64,000 nt of DNA from Hankyongella ginsenosidimutans (GTDB lineage: Bacteria; Pseudomonadota; Alphaproteobacteria; Sphingomonadales; Sphingomonadaceae), in contig NZ_CP039704.1 of NCBI RefSeq assembly GCF_005144965.1, positions 310,001 through 374,000 on the forward strand, read 5' to 3'. The position numbers were made by a program, and so were the translations under genes. Below the pieces are notes generated by a model that was given only the letters and a program-made list of their open reading frames with translations, searched no databases and was not told the origin of the DNA. Shown in pieces: positions 27,854 through 37,721 of this stretch. Position 1 is the stretch's first letter, and each line of letters opens with the position of its first letter.

Positions 27854-28540
27854 TCAGCCGATCATCTCCTCGATCAGGAGGAGCGCGAGGAAGCCGACGA
27901 AGAACATCGCGCTGATGAGCGGCGTGTCGGGCTTCTCGTGCGCCTCGACCAGCAGCTCCTCGGTCACCAGATAGAGCAAGGCGATCAGTCCGAAGCTCAG
28001 GAAGCCGGTGACGACGTGCGGCGGAAAGGCAGCGATCGGCAGCGCCGCCACCGCGCCCAACGGCATCAGCAGCGCGAGCGCGACGGCGATCGCGACGATG
28101 CGTGCCTTCGACCGGATCGTTTCGCCGAGTTCGTCGGTGACGGTGACGCCGAGGAACAGCACTTCGAGCGTAAGCGCGATGGTGAGCAGCAGTCCGGCCT
28201 TCTCGCCAGCGATGAAGGCGAGGCCGAGCACCAGGCCATCGATCAAGAGGTCGGTGCCGATCGCGCCGATCAGGGCGATCGGGCCGCGCAGACGGTCTTC
28301 GAGCGACTTCAGGCCGAGCATCACCAGCATGCCGGCCGTGCCGCCGATCAACGTCGCGGCCGGCGAGCGCTCGTGCATCACCTGCGGCAGGATTTCAGCG
28401 GCGGCGGCGGCGAACACGACGCCCGCGGCCAGATGCTGGATCGCGCTCGTCAGCCGCGGGCCGGGCGGACGCCAGACCGTGACGATCGCGCCGAACAGGA
28501 CGGCGATCACCGGAATGACCGTATAGCCGAGCGCGGTCAT
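27854..28540 (-). CDS. ZIP-family divalent metal transporter
   Basis: Membrane carrier for zinc or related ions. ATG at 28540 (MTALGYTVIPVIAVLFGAIV) overlaps the stop of the small upstream gene. Typical ZIP features: SAIQHLAAGVVFAAAAAEILP (metal-site helix with H and E), IGTDLLIDGLVLGLAFIAGEKAG, and LEVLFLGVTVTDELGE. Eight spans, 228 residues, intact. ZIP proteins usually import, which is odd at the end of an efflux operon. Confidence 0.85.
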   Translation of the reverse strand: MTALGYTVIPVIAVLFGAIVTVWRPPGPRLTSAIQHLAAGVVFAAAAAEILPQVMHERSPAATLIGGTAGMLVMLGLKSLEDRLRGPIALIGAIGTDLLIDGLVLGLAFIAGEKAGLLLTIALTLEVLFLGVTVTDELGETIRSKARIVAIAVALALLMPLGAVAALPIAAFPPHVVTGFLSFGLIALLYLVTEELLVEAHEKPDTPLISAMFFVGFLALLLIEEMIG

Positions 28541-28758
28541 TGCGGATTTGCCGGCGAACGCCGCGGCCATTGCCGCCAGGGCCGGGTCGGCGACGGCAGC
28601 GCCAGCCCGAGCGTCGAGGCCCGGCCGCGCACGGCATCCTGCGTGCGGCCGATCCCGCGCGCGATCACCGCAGCGGTCTGGCGCGCCGCGATACGGCCGC
28701 GCAGATCGGCGTCGTCGTCGTCGGTCCATGGCCGTCCGCGGTTGACGGATTGCCTCAT
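28537..28758 (-). CDS. Small putative DNA-binding protein
   Basis: ATG at 28758 with TTGGAGAC upstream. MRQSVNRGRPWTDDDDADLRG, then AARQTAAVIARGIGRTQDAVRGRASTLGL resembles a SANT/Myb-like or GcrA-type helix-turn-helix. 73 residues, intact. The stop overlaps the ZIP start. It may be a local regulator; no family was firmly recognised. Confidence 0.6.
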   Translation of the reverse strand: MRQSVNRGRPWTDDDDADLRGRIAARQTAAVIARGIGRTQDAVRGRASTLGLALPSPTRPWRQWPRRSPANPQ

Positions 28759-28783
28759 CGGTGTCTCCAAGGGAATGCGCCCG

Positions 28784-29740
28784 TCATACCACATCGTCGG
28801 GTTCGAGCCCGCACGGCGCCGTCGGATCGGTTTCGATCTGGATCGTCGCATGGTCGATCCCGAATCGCTCCTTGAGCGCGGCGGCGAGCGCGGTCGTGAA
28901 GGCGTCGCCCGGATAGCCTTCGGGGATCAGCAGATGCGCGGTCAGCGCGGTCTCGGTGGTGCTGAGCGGCCAGACATGGAGATCGTGGACGCCCTTCACG
29001 CCGCGTTGCTTGCGCAGGAACGCGCCGATCCGGGCGGGATCGACCCCAGCGGGCGCGGCTTGCAGGCTCATGTTGATCGAATCCTGAGCAGTCCCCAGGT
29101 GCCGATCGCGATCACCGCGACGATGACGAGGCTGGTAACGGGGTCGATCCAGCTGCGCCCGGTCAGGACGATGGCGAGTCCGGCCGCCACGACGCCCGCC
29201 GACACCGCGGCGTCGGCCGCCATGTGGAGGAACGCGCCGCGGATGTTGAGATCGCCTTTGCGCCCGCGCATGAATAGCAGCGCGGTCGCGGTGTTGATGG
29301 CGATGCCGATCGCGGCGACGATCATCACCGTCTGACCCGCGACCGGCGCGGGCTCCGCGAAACGCCGGACCGCCTCGATCGCGATCAGCGCGATCGCCAC
29401 GAGGAGCAGGAGCGCGTTGAGGAACGCGGCGAGGATCGACGAGCTGCGCAGTCCGTAGGTGTAGCGCCCGCCCGGCTTGCGCTTCGCCAGCGTCGCGGCG
29501 CCCACGCGATCAGTAGCCCGAGCACGTCGCTGAGATTGTGGCCGGCGTCGGCCAGAAGCGCCATCGAACCCGCGATGAAGCCGTAGGTCGCCTCGACGAT
29601 GACGAACGCGACATTGAGCGCGGTGCCGATCGCGAAGGCGCGGCCGAAATCGGCCGGTTCGTGCGCATGGCCGTGCCCGTGATGCGCGTGACCATGCGCC
29701 TCCCCGCATCCGCGTGATCGTGTTGCCGTTCGTTCGCCAT
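28784..29740 (-). CDS. czcD: Cation diffusion facilitator CzcD
   Basis: Proton-coupled Zn/Co/Cd exporter of the inner membrane. ATG at 29740 overlaps the DUF190 stop. A His-rich N-terminus (HGHAHHGHGHAHE) follows a correction near 29690; then LLADAGHNLSDVLGL (the HxxxD metal site), after another near 29500 TLAKRKPGGRYTYGL, and FLHMAADAAVSAGVV (second HxxxD). A third correction near 29085 joins the cytoplasmic domain, VKGVHDLHVWPLSTTETALTAHL and HATIQIETDP. About 318 residues. Confidence 0.88.
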
Positions 29741-30075
29741 CAGCCCTGATCCTCCCTGGCGTTCTCGCCGCCCAGCACTTCCACCGCTTCGAGCGTGATC
29801 AGCCCGATGCCGCCGATGTCGGCGATCAACCGGACGAACGCGCGCAGCTTTTCTTCCTCGTCGACGATCTCGATCACCAGCGATTGATCGTCGTCAAGGA
29901 AATGCTTGCGGTGCTGGTGCGCGGTCTGGCCGAACCCGAACAACGCCTGCACCACGGTCGCGCCGGCCAGACGGGCGGCACTCGCCCGCTCGGCGACGAC
30001 CTCGAACACCTTGCGGTCGCCGAAATACGACGCCTCGTCGGTGTAGATGCGCAGCAGCTTCATCGCCGTCATCAT
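29740..30075 (-). CDS. DUF190 family PII-like protein
   Basis: Small ferredoxin-fold protein related to PII signal proteins. ATG at 30075 directly overlaps the czcA stop (ATGATGA). MKLLRIYTDEASYFGDRKVFEVV, AARLAGATVVQALFGFG and SLVIEIVDEEEKLRAFV are the family strands and helices. 111 residues, intact. In this operon it may sense metal or nucleotide and act on the RND or CDF exporter; this is inference. Confidence 0.85.
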   Translation of the reverse strand: MMTAMKLLRIYTDEASYFGDRKVFEVVAERASAARLAGATVVQALFGFGQTAHQHRKHFLDDDQSLVIEIVDEEEKLRAFVRLIADIGGIGLITLEAVEVLGGENAREDQG

Positions 30076-33000
30076 GCTTCTCCTTCGTGGGATGTGGCCG
30101 CAGGCGTGGCCCGGCGCCGCGCCGCCCAGCGCTCGCCCGCACCGAGCACCACCTTCGCGATCGCCGGCAGCACCAGCAGTGTCAGGATGGTCGCCGCGAT
30201 CAGCCCGCCGATCACCGTCGTGGCGAGCGGCTTCTGCACTTCGGCGCCGGTGCCGTGCGCGAGCGCCATCGGCACGAAGCCGATCGCCGGCACGAACCCG
30301 GTCATCACCACCGCGCGCATCTTGTCGGCCATGCCCTCGCGGATCGCCTCGGCGAGCGGCCGGCCGGCTTCGAGCCGCTCGCGGATCGCGGTCATGACGA
30401 CAAGCCCGTTCAGGACCGCGACCCCGGCGAGGCAGATGAACCCGACCGCCGCCGACACCGAAAAGGCGATGCCGGTCAGCGCCAGCGTGAAGACGCCGCC
30501 GGCCAGCCCGAGCGGCACCGCGAGGAACACCGCCGCCGCTCGGCCGAGGCCGCCGAGCGCCATGTAGAGCAGGCCGAAGATCACCGCGAAGCAGAGCGGC
30601 ACTACGATCGACAGGCGGTCGGACGCCGCTTGCAGACTTTGAAACTGGCCGCCCCACTCGAGATAATAGCCGGCCGGCAGCTTCACCTTGGCCACCTTCT
30701 CCTGTGCTTCTGCGACGAACGATCCGGCGTCGCGCCCTTGCAGATTGGCCTGGATCACGACGCGGCGCTTACCGTTCTCGCGGGTGATCTGGTTGAGCCC
30801 GTCGGTGAAGCGGATTTGCGCCACCTGCGACAAGGGCACCGACTTGCGCGCCTGCCCCTCTGCCTGCGGCAGCAGCACCGGCAGTGCCAGCACCTCGTCG
30901 AGGTTGGCGCGGGTCGCGTCGGGCACCCGCACCGAGATGTCGAACCGGCGGTCGCCCTCGAACAGCAGGCCGGACTCGCGCCCGCCCATCGCGGCCGCGA
31001 CCGTGTCGGCCACTTCCTGCACGGTCAGGCCGAACCGTGCGATCGCGCCGCGATCGAACCGCACGTCGAGCGTCGGCGCGCCCCGGTCTGGTCCGCCTTG
31101 ACGCTGGCGGCGCCGGGGATCGCCTGGAGGACGCGCACGATCTCGTCCGCCGAGCGCGACATCTTGTCGAGATCGTCGCCGTAGAGCTTGATCGCGACGT
31201 CGCCGCGCACGCCTGCGATCAGCTCGTTGAACCGGAGCTGGATCGGCTGGCTGACCTCGAACAGGTTGCCGAGCTGGCTGCCCGCAGCCTTTCGATGCGC
31301 TCCAGCACGTCGGTCTTGCTGTCGACTCCGGCGGGCCAGTCCGACTGCGGCTTCAGGATCACGAAGCCGTCAGAGATGTTGTGCGGCATCGGGTCGGTAG
31401 CGACCTCGGCGGTGCCGGTCTTGGAGAACATCAACGCGACCTCGGGCAGTCGGGTGACGGCGTTCTCCACGCCGCGCTGCATCGCCATCGACTGGTCCAG
31501 GCTGACCGACGGCACCCGCGTCGACGCCAATGCCACGTTCTTCTCGTCGAGCTGCGGGATGAATTCCGAGCCGAGCAGGCCGAACGCGGGAATCGCCGCC
31601 AGGAAGAAGACGATCCCGCCGCCGATAAACGGCCACGGCCGCGCGATCGCCTTGTCGAGAAGCGGCAGATAGCGCGCCTTGGACTTGGCGATCAGCCACA
31701 CCTCCTTCTCCGCTACGCGACCGCGGATGAGCAGCGCGACCAGCGCCGGCACCAGCGTAATCGCCAGCACGAAGGCGGCGGCGAGCGCCAGCATGATCGT
31801 GATCGCCATCGGCGAGAAGGTCTTGCCCTCGACGCCGGTGAACATGAGCAGCGGCGCGAAGGCGAGCAAGATGATCGCCTGGCCGAACACGGTCGGCCTG
31901 ATCATCTCCTGCGCCGCCCGCATCGTTTCTTCGAGGCGTTCGCGTAAGCTCAGCAGCCGCCCTTCGTGTTCCTGGCGATGCGCCAACCGCGCGAGGCAGT
32001 TCTCGATGATGATTACCGCGCCATCGACGATCAGGCCGAAGTCAAGCGCCCCAGGCTCATCAGGTTGCCGGGCACGCCGAAAGCATTCATCCCCATCGCC
32101 ATCATCAGGAACGAGAAGGGGATTACGAGCACGGCGATCAGCGCCGCGCGCCAGTTGCCGAGCAGCAGGAACAGCGCTCCAGCGACGAGCAGCGCGCCCT
32201 CGGCGAGGTTGCGCTCGACGGTCGCGACGGTCGCGTTGACCAGCTTGGCCCGGTCCAGCACGACCTCGACCTTCACGCCCGGCGGCAGTGTCCTGGCCAC
32301 CTGATCGAGCTTGTCGTTCACCGCGCGCGCGACCACGCGGCTGTTCTCGCCGATCAGCATCAGCGCGGTGCCGACGACCGCCTCGCGGCCGTTCATACTG
32401 GCGGCCCCGTGCGCAGGTCGCCGCCGATCTTGACCGCCGCGATCTGCCCGACCGTGACCGGCACGCCGCCGCGCGTCGCCACGACGGCATTGGCGATCTC
32501 GTCGATCGAGCGGATGCGCGCGTCGGCGCGGACCAGATAGGATTCGCCGCCGCGGTTGAAGTAATTGGCGCCGACCGCGAGGTTCGCCTTCTCCAGCGCC
32601 TCGCCGAGCTCGGTATAGGATATGCCGTAACTGGTCAGTCTCACCGGGTCGGGCTCGACCACGAAGGTCTTGGCATAGCCGCCGATCGAGTCGATCCCGG
32701 CGACGCCGGACACGGTGCGCAACTGCGGTCGGATGATCCAGTCCTGCACGGTGCGCAGATAGCCGGCCTTCGCGATCTCGTCGGTCAGCCGCTCGCCTTC
32801 GGGGGTGGTAGGCCATCGGGCTGCCAGCCGGGCTGTCCCGTGACCGCCTTCGCGCCCTTGCCGTCGGGATTGGCATAGCCAACGGTATACATCACGACCT
32901 CGCCGAGGCCGGTCGTGACCGGGCCGATCTGCGGCTGCACTCCTGCCGGCAGGCCTTGCTGCGCCTGGGTCAGCCGCTCGCCGACCTGCTGGCGCGCGAA

Positions 33001-33312
33001 GTAGAGATCGGTCGAATCCGAGAAGATCGCGGTGACCTGGCTGAAGCCGTTGCGCGACAGCGAGCGCGTCGTCTCAAGCCCCGGAATACCCGCGAGCGCG
33101 GTCTCGATCGGATAGGTGACCAGCTTCTCCATCTCGACCGGCGACAGGCCGCGATCGACCGTGTTGATCTGCACCTGCTTGTTGGTGATGTCGGGCACCG
33201 CGTCGATCGGCAGCCGCGTCAGCTGCCAGACGCCGAGGCCGGCGATCGCGAGGAAGATAAACAGCACCGCCCAGCGCGCGCGAACGGAGAGCGCCATGAG
33301 GTTCGCGATCAT
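30072..33312 (-). CDS. czcA: CzcA-family RND metal efflux pump
   Basis: Inner-membrane proton-driven exporter of Co/Zn/Cd. ATG at 33312 (MIANLMALSVRARWAVLFIFLA). LPIDAVPDITNKQVQINT and LVTYPIETALAGIPG are standard HME-RND openings. The proton-relay helix reads DFGLIVDGAVIIIENCLARL; EFIPQLDEKNVAL starts the second porter domain; the last spans end VLPAIAKVVLG. Shifts near 31078, 31285, 32045, 32395 and 32815 break it. About 1,080 residues. Preceded by czcB, followed by the overlapping DUF190 gene. Confidence 0.9.
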
Positions 33313-33315
33313 GGT

Positions 33316-34467
33316 CTATTCCTCCTCGCCCGCGCCTTTGGCGAGCTCGGCCTTGAGCAGGAAGGCGCCCGCGTGGCGACCTGCTGGCCGGTGGCGAGCC
33401 CGTCGACCACCTCGATCCGGCCCGCGCTCCGCCGCCCGACCGTCACCGCCTGCGCGCGGAATCCCTGCCGCGTCCGCACGAATACGATGTCGCGTCCGTC
33501 GAGCGTCTGGATCGCGTCCTCCGGCACGACGATCGCCGTGCCCGTATCGCCGCGGCTCGGGCGCAACCGGACCCGGACAGCCAGACCCGGCTGCAAGGCG
33601 CCGGCGACGTCGATCACGGCGGTCGCCGCGCGCGTGTCGCCAGCGAGTCCCGGCGTCACGGCCCGGACGGTGGCCTCGATCGTCCGGCCGTCGGGCAGCT
33701 CCACGATGGCACGATCGCCGGGAGCAAGGCGCTGCGCGTCGCCGGCGCTCACCGCGGCCTCGATCTGGATCTTGGAAGGATCGGCGACGCGGAACAGCTC
33801 GGCCTCGGGCTGGACGAACGCGCCGAGCACGACGTTTTCGCTCGTGACGCGCCCCGCGATCGGGCTGGAGACGACGACGCCGCGTCCGTCGCGGGTCACC
33901 TTGGCGGCGCCCGCCGCGACCTCCGCCCGCCTCATTTCGGCATTGGCGACCGCGGCTTCGGCCTGTGCGCGTTCGAGATCGACTCGCGCCGACACCTTTT
34001 GATCGTAGAGGTAGCGCTCGCGCGCCAGGTTGCGCTGCGCCAGCACGGCGCGCGGCGGCGGTCGAGCGGTCGGACGCGTACTGGGCGGCGTCGCGGCTCT
34101 CGACCACCGCCAGCGCCTCGCCCGCCCGCACCGGGTCGCCGAGCCGCTTGAGCACGCGGATCACGGCACCGCCGGCCCGCGCGGTGACGATCGCCTCGCC
34201 GGTCGGCGAAGCGGTCACCGTCGCCTGTGCGACGATCTCCGCGGCAAGGCCGCCGGCGGCGATCGGTTCAGTGACGATGCCGGCAGAGCGGATCGCCTCC
34301 TCCGTCATCGGTACGGCGTGCGGAGCGGCCGGTGCGGCTGCCTCGGTCGGCGCGGGCGTCGAGGACGGGGCGTCGGCGCTCCATCGCGCAACCGCAAAGC
34401 CACCGATAGCGGCGAGCACCACCGCGCCGGCGGTGCCGGCCAGCAGGCGCTTATCGTTCGTGATCAT
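33316..34467 (-). CDS. czcB: RND periplasmic adaptor CzcB
   Basis: Links the CzcA pump to the outer-membrane CzcC channel. ATG at 34467, just inside the end of czcC; membrane anchor LAGTAGAVVLAAIGGFAVARW. Lipoyl/barrel parts: EAIVTARAGGAVIRVLKRLGDPVRAGE and GVVVSSPIAGRVTSENVVLGAFV; hairpin between them; barrel end IVVPEDAIQTLDGRDIVFV. Shifts near 34050 and 33370; the end is LLKAELAKGAGEEE. About 383 residues. Confidence 0.88.
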   Translation of the reverse strand: MITNDKRLLAGTAGAVVLAAIGGFAVARWSADAPSSTPAPTEAAAPAAPHAVPMTEEAIRSAGIVTEPIAAGGLAAEIVAQATVTASPTGEAIVTARAGGAVIRVLKRLGDPVRAGEALAVVESRDAAQYASDRSTAAARRAGAAQPGARALPLRSKGVGASRSRTRTGRSRGRQCRNEAGGGRGGRRQGDPRRTRRRRLQPDRGARHERKRRARRVRPARGRAVPRRRSFQDPDRGRGERRRRAAPCSRRSCHRGAARRPDDRGHRPGRDAGTRWRHARGDRRDRRRRRLAAGSGCPGPVAPEPRRYGHGDRRAGGRDPDARRTRHRIRADAAGIPRAGGDGRAAERGPDRGGRRARHRPAGRHAGAFLLKAELAKGAGEEE

Positions 34468-35737
34468 CGATCGTCTCCGGAATCTGGATGTCGGTTGGCA
34501 CCGGCTGGGTAAGGCGGCGCAGACGCGCGACCGCGTCGTGATAGGCGGCAAGAGCATCGACCCAGGCGGCGCGGGTCTCGGCGAGCGTGCGTTCGGCATC
34601 GAGCAGTTCGAGCTGGCCGAATTTGCCCTGGCCGTAACCGATCCGCGCGATCCGCGCGGCCTCCTGCGCCGCCGCCAGCACCGGACCGCCCGCCGCGCGT
34701 GCCGCGGTCGCGGCATTGGCGACGTCTGCCTGGGCGCTGGCGATCGCGCGCGCGGCATCAAGCCGCGCGAGCCGCGTGAGGGCATCGGCCTGGTCGCGAT
34801 CGGCGCGTGCCTGATCCAGCGCCGCCTTGCCGGTGTTGAACAGCGGAATTGGGATCGACACGCCGACGACAGCGGCGACGTCGTTGGTTGCTTCAAGCCG
34901 TCGCGCGCCCGCGCTCACCGTCAGGTCGGGGATGCGCTGCGCGCGGGCGAGGCGGACCTGCGCGTTGGCGGTCGCGAGATCGGCGCGGGCCGCGGCGAGC
35001 GCCAGCGTCCCGTCGGGATCGACCGTGATCACGGGACCGATGCCGCCGGCGCGGTCGAACCATGCCATATCGAGCGGCTCGGCCACCGAGCGCCCGAGCA
35101 GGCGGCCAAGATTGGCGCGCGCGACGAGCACCGCGCGTTCGGCCTTCTCCAGCGCCGCGCGGGCGTTGACCGCTGCCACCTCGGCGCGCTGCTGGTCGAT
35201 CGGCGAGGTCGCGCCGACCTGTACGCGGTCGGTCGCGACACGCAGCCCTTCGGTCGCGATCCCGACTTGAGTGCGGGCGATGTCGAGCCGCCGTTCCGCT
35301 GCGATCGCCTCGGCATAGGCCTGGGTGACGGTAAGTTCGAGATCGGCGCGCAATATGGCCGCGGCGATCCGCGCCCGCGCACCGCGCGCATCCGCCACAC
35401 CGATGCGCGCCGACCTTTTGCCGCCGAGCTCGATCGGAAGCGCGAGCCCGACCGTCGTTTCCGCACTCGACAGGCCGCGATAGGCGCCGCTCCCGGCGAC
35501 GTTCTCGGACTGGACTTGCAGCTCGGGGTTGGGCCGCAGACCGGCGACGCGGCGTGCGGCATCGGCGCTGCGAACACCGGCGTCGCCGGCGTCGTTCGAG
35601 GGTGACGCGGCGCGGGCGAGCGCGAGCGCGTCTTCGAGCGTCAGCGGTGGGGCGACCACCGCCGTCGGCGCGGTTTGCGCCTGCGCGATCGATGCGCAGG
35701 ACGCCGCGGCCAAAGCGGCCGCGATCAAACGATTCAT
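34451..35737 (-). CDS. czcC: Outer-membrane efflux protein CzcC (TolC family)
   Basis: Trimeric outer-membrane channel. Signal peptide MNRLIAAALAAASCASIAQA, then repeated coiled-coil halves: LTLEDALALARAASPSN, AELTRW-like helices, GVSIPIPLFNTGKAALDQA and FGQLELLDAERTLAETRAAW. 428 residues and intact, one of the few unbroken long genes here. It overlaps czcB by 17 bases. Confidence 0.92.
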   Translation of the reverse strand: MNRLIAAALAAASCASIAQAQTAPTAVVAPPLTLEDALALARAASPSNDAGDAGVRSADAARRVAGLRPNPELQVQSENVAGSGAYRGLSSAETTVGLALPIELGGKRSARIGVADARGARARIAAAILRADLELTVTQAYAEAIAAERRLDIARTQVGIATEGLRVATDRVQVGATSPIDQQRAEVAAVNARAALEKAERAVLVARANLGRLLGRSVAEPLDMAWFDRAGGIGPVITVDPDGTLALAAARADLATANAQVRLARAQRIPDLTVSAGARRLEATNDVAAVVGVSIPIPLFNTGKAALDQARADRDQADALTRLARLDAARAIASAQADVANAATAARAAGGPVLAAAQEAARIARIGYGQGKFGQLELLDAERTLAETRAAWVDALAAYHDAVARLRRLTQPVPTDIQIPETIDDHER

Positions 35738-35814
35738 GGGAAGTGTCTCCTGACGAACGGACCGGTCCGGCGCGGCTCGCGCCGCGACGTGCGATCGTCA
35801 GGTTTGGGGCGGTC

Positions 35815-36147
35815 TCAGCGCGGGGTCGGCGGTCGCCGTGGGGCGCATGGTGGCGCGACCGGGACGGAGGCCGAGGACGCGACCTTGAACTGTGCCGCCT
35901 CGGAAGCGAGCACCTGCGCCTCGATGTGATGGCCGTGACAGCCGCCGTGATGGTGCGGGTAGCCCTTGTCACCGTCAGCCGGCACCTGATCGCCGTCACC
36001 GTCGACATGGCCGCTTTCCAGCGCGGTCGCGGCATCGACGCACACCACCAGCTCCATCGCATGCGCGACCGATCCCAGCCCCAGTGAGAGGGCCATGGCC
36101 AGACACGCGAGGAGAATCACGAAGCGGTGCACTGTTCCCCTTAGCAA
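35815..36147 (-). CDS. Exported His-rich protein, CzcI-like
   Basis: Signal peptide MLRGTVHRFVILLACLAMALSLGLGSVAHAM is followed by a short acidic and His-rich part (SGHVDGDGDQVPADGD, YPHHHGGCHGHHIEA) and a Pro-rich tail. 110 residues, intact. Position before czcC and the size match CzcI, a periplasmic modulator of czc expression. The metal-binding role is inferred from composition. Confidence 0.65.
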   Translation of the reverse strand: MLRGTVHRFVILLACLAMALSLGLGSVAHAMELVVCVDAATALESGHVDGDGDQVPADGDKGYPHHHGGCHGHHIEAQVLASEAAQFKVASSASVPVAPPCAPRRPPTPR

Positions 36148-36802
36148 TCACGACCGCGTGGACGCCAGTGGCCGTGCCGCATGGGGGCCGTCGACGGTCC
36201 CCGACCGCAATTCGCGGATCGCCTGTGCGACGATCTGCGCGCCGCCGGTGATCCCGAGCCCCGCCATGATCGCAGCGACCGCGAGATCGGGCCAGGCCGT
36301 GCCGGTGCCGAACACGCCAAGCGCCGCCGCCATCACCGCGAGATTACCGAGCGCATCGTTGCGCGAGCAGATCCAGACCGAACGCATATTGGCGTCGCCG
36401 CCGCGGTAACGGAACAGCATCAGCGCGACCGCACCATTGGCGACCAGCGCGAGCAGCCCGACCACCCCATCGTTTCGGCCTGCGGAACGCGGTCACCGAA
36501 CGCGGCGAACGCCGTCGTCGCGAGCACGTAAAGGCCGAAGCCGAGGATAGTGGCGCCTTGAGCAGCGCCGCGCGTGACCGCCAGCCGAGCGCGAGACCGG
36601 CGACGCCGAGGCTGATCGCGTAGTTCGCCGCGTCGCCGAGGAAGTCGAGTGCGTCGGCCTGGAGCGCGCGCGATCCCGAGGCCACACCGGCGACGATCTC
36701 GCCGCTGAACATCGCGAGGTTGATGACGAGCGCGATCCACAGCACGCGGCGCCAGCGCGGATCGGGCCGTGCCGTGCTGGATTCGCAGCTGCTGCAAACC
36801 AT
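36148..36802 (-). CDS. Second cation diffusion facilitator
   Basis: Inner-membrane metal exporter. ATG at 36802; MVCSSCESSTARPDPRWRRVLW then LQADALDFLGDAANYAISLGV (the HxxxD-type site with D in place of H) and, after shifts near 36555 and 36470, LLALVANGAVALMLFRYRGGDANMRSVWICSRNDALGNLAV and TAWPDLAVAAIMAGLGI. About 218 residues without the C-terminal soluble domain, a short CDF variant. First gene behind the MerR operator. Confidence 0.82.
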
Positions 36803-36834
36803 CAGTTATGGGCTCGCATGGTCATCATTCGGGC

Positions 36835-36865
36835 CTATATGCACCCTCTGTCACTACAGGGTCAA
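36835..36865 (-). promoter_or_regulatory. MerR-family operator of czc operon
   Basis: Minus strand TTGACC (36865-36860), 19-bp spacer CTGTAGTGACAGAGGGTGC, ATATAG (36840-36835). ACCCT and AGGGT form the outer dyad at 36843-36862. This is the CadR/PbrR/ZntR type of stretched promoter. It lies directly between the regulator at 36870 and the CDF gene. Confidence 0.88.
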
Positions 36866-36869
36866 GCCC

Positions 36870-37316
36870 ATGCCGAAAGATTCTTCCTCGGACCGGTCGA
36901 CGATGTCTGGCTTTGTCGGAAGCGGCCCGTTCCGCATCGGCGATCTCGCGAGGCTTACCGGCACCAAGGTCGAGACCGTGCGCTGGTATGAGAAGGTCGG
37001 CCTGTTGCCCGAACCCGGGCGAAGCGGAGGCAACTACCGCGTTTACGATTCGGAAGGATTGACCAGGCTCGGGTTCATCCGCCGTGCCCGCGACCTCGGC
37101 TTCTCGCTCGACGAGGTTCGGGAGCTGCTCGATCTTGCCGGCGACCGCGCGCGGGACTGCGGCGCGATCGATGCCATCGCGAAGCGCCATCTCACGGTGA
37201 TCGACCGCAAGCTAGACGATCTCTCCCGGTTGCGCGACCGGCTGTCCGAGCTGACTGCCTCATGTGCCGGGGGCACGGTCGGCACCTGCCGCATCGTCGA
37301 TGCGCTCGAACCCTAG
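36870..37316 (+). CDS. MerR-family Cd/Pb/Zn-responsive regulator
   Basis: ATG at 36870. Winged helix FRIGDLARLTGTKVETVRWYEKVGLLPEPGRS, NYRVYDSEGLTRLGFIRRARDLGFSLDEVRELL, then a coiled coil with DCGAIDAIAKRHLTVI. Cysteines RDCGA, ASCAGG and TCRIVD suit a CadR/PbrR metal site. 148 residues, intact. Divergent from the CDF-czc operon and placed on its operator. Confidence 0.88.
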   Translation: MPKDSSSDRSTMSGFVGSGPFRIGDLARLTGTKVETVRWYEKVGLLPEPGRSGGNYRVYDSEGLTRLGFIRRARDLGFSLDEVRELLDLAGDRARDCGAIDAIAKRHLTVIDRKLDDLSRLRDRLSELTASCAGGTVGTCRIVDALEP

Positions 37317-37350
37317 CGCGGAGCCCGGCCAGGCGCGTCGGGGTTCCCAG

Positions 37351-37710
37351 CTATTGCTTGCGGAGCGCCGTCACTTCGCCGGCGCTGCCCGTGACGGTCA
37401 CGTCGAACGCGACGTGATCCCCGACCCGGACCTCATTGAGGATCGCGGGCTTGGCGGCGAACGCCATCGTCATCGCGGGCCAGCCGACCGCCGGGATTGG
37501 CTGGTGGTCGAGCGTGATCTTACGCCCCGCCTTGTCGATCGCGGTGACGATGCCGGTGCTCTGCGCCTGTTTCGGCCCGGCCGGCATCGTCATGTTGGCC
37601 ATACCCGCGCCCGCAGTTGCTTCGCCTTTGTTGGCGGGTGCCGCCTGCTGCCCGCAGGCAGACAGGCCCAATATCGACAGGGCGGCGATCGAGAGTGGCA
37701 GGGTCTTCAC
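37351..37710 (-). CDS. cusF: CusF-like copper-binding lipoprotein
   Basis: Periplasmic copper chaperone for the Cus pump. GTG at 37710 with AAGGAGACGCACC upstream. Lipobox LSILGLSAC, linker, then the CusF barrel: [26 protein letters not shown] and [11 protein letters not shown]. His of DHQP, Trp of VGWP and two Met of MTM are the copper-site residues. 119 residues, intact. Follows cusA by about 12 bp. Confidence 0.9.
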   Translation of the reverse strand: MKTLPLSIAALSILGLSACGQQAAPANKGEATAGAGMANMTMPAGPKQAQSTGIVTAIDKAGRKITLDHQPIPAVGWPAMTMAFAAKPAILNEVRVGDHVAFDVTVTGSAGEVTALRKQ

Positions 37711-37721
37711 GGTGCGTCTCC

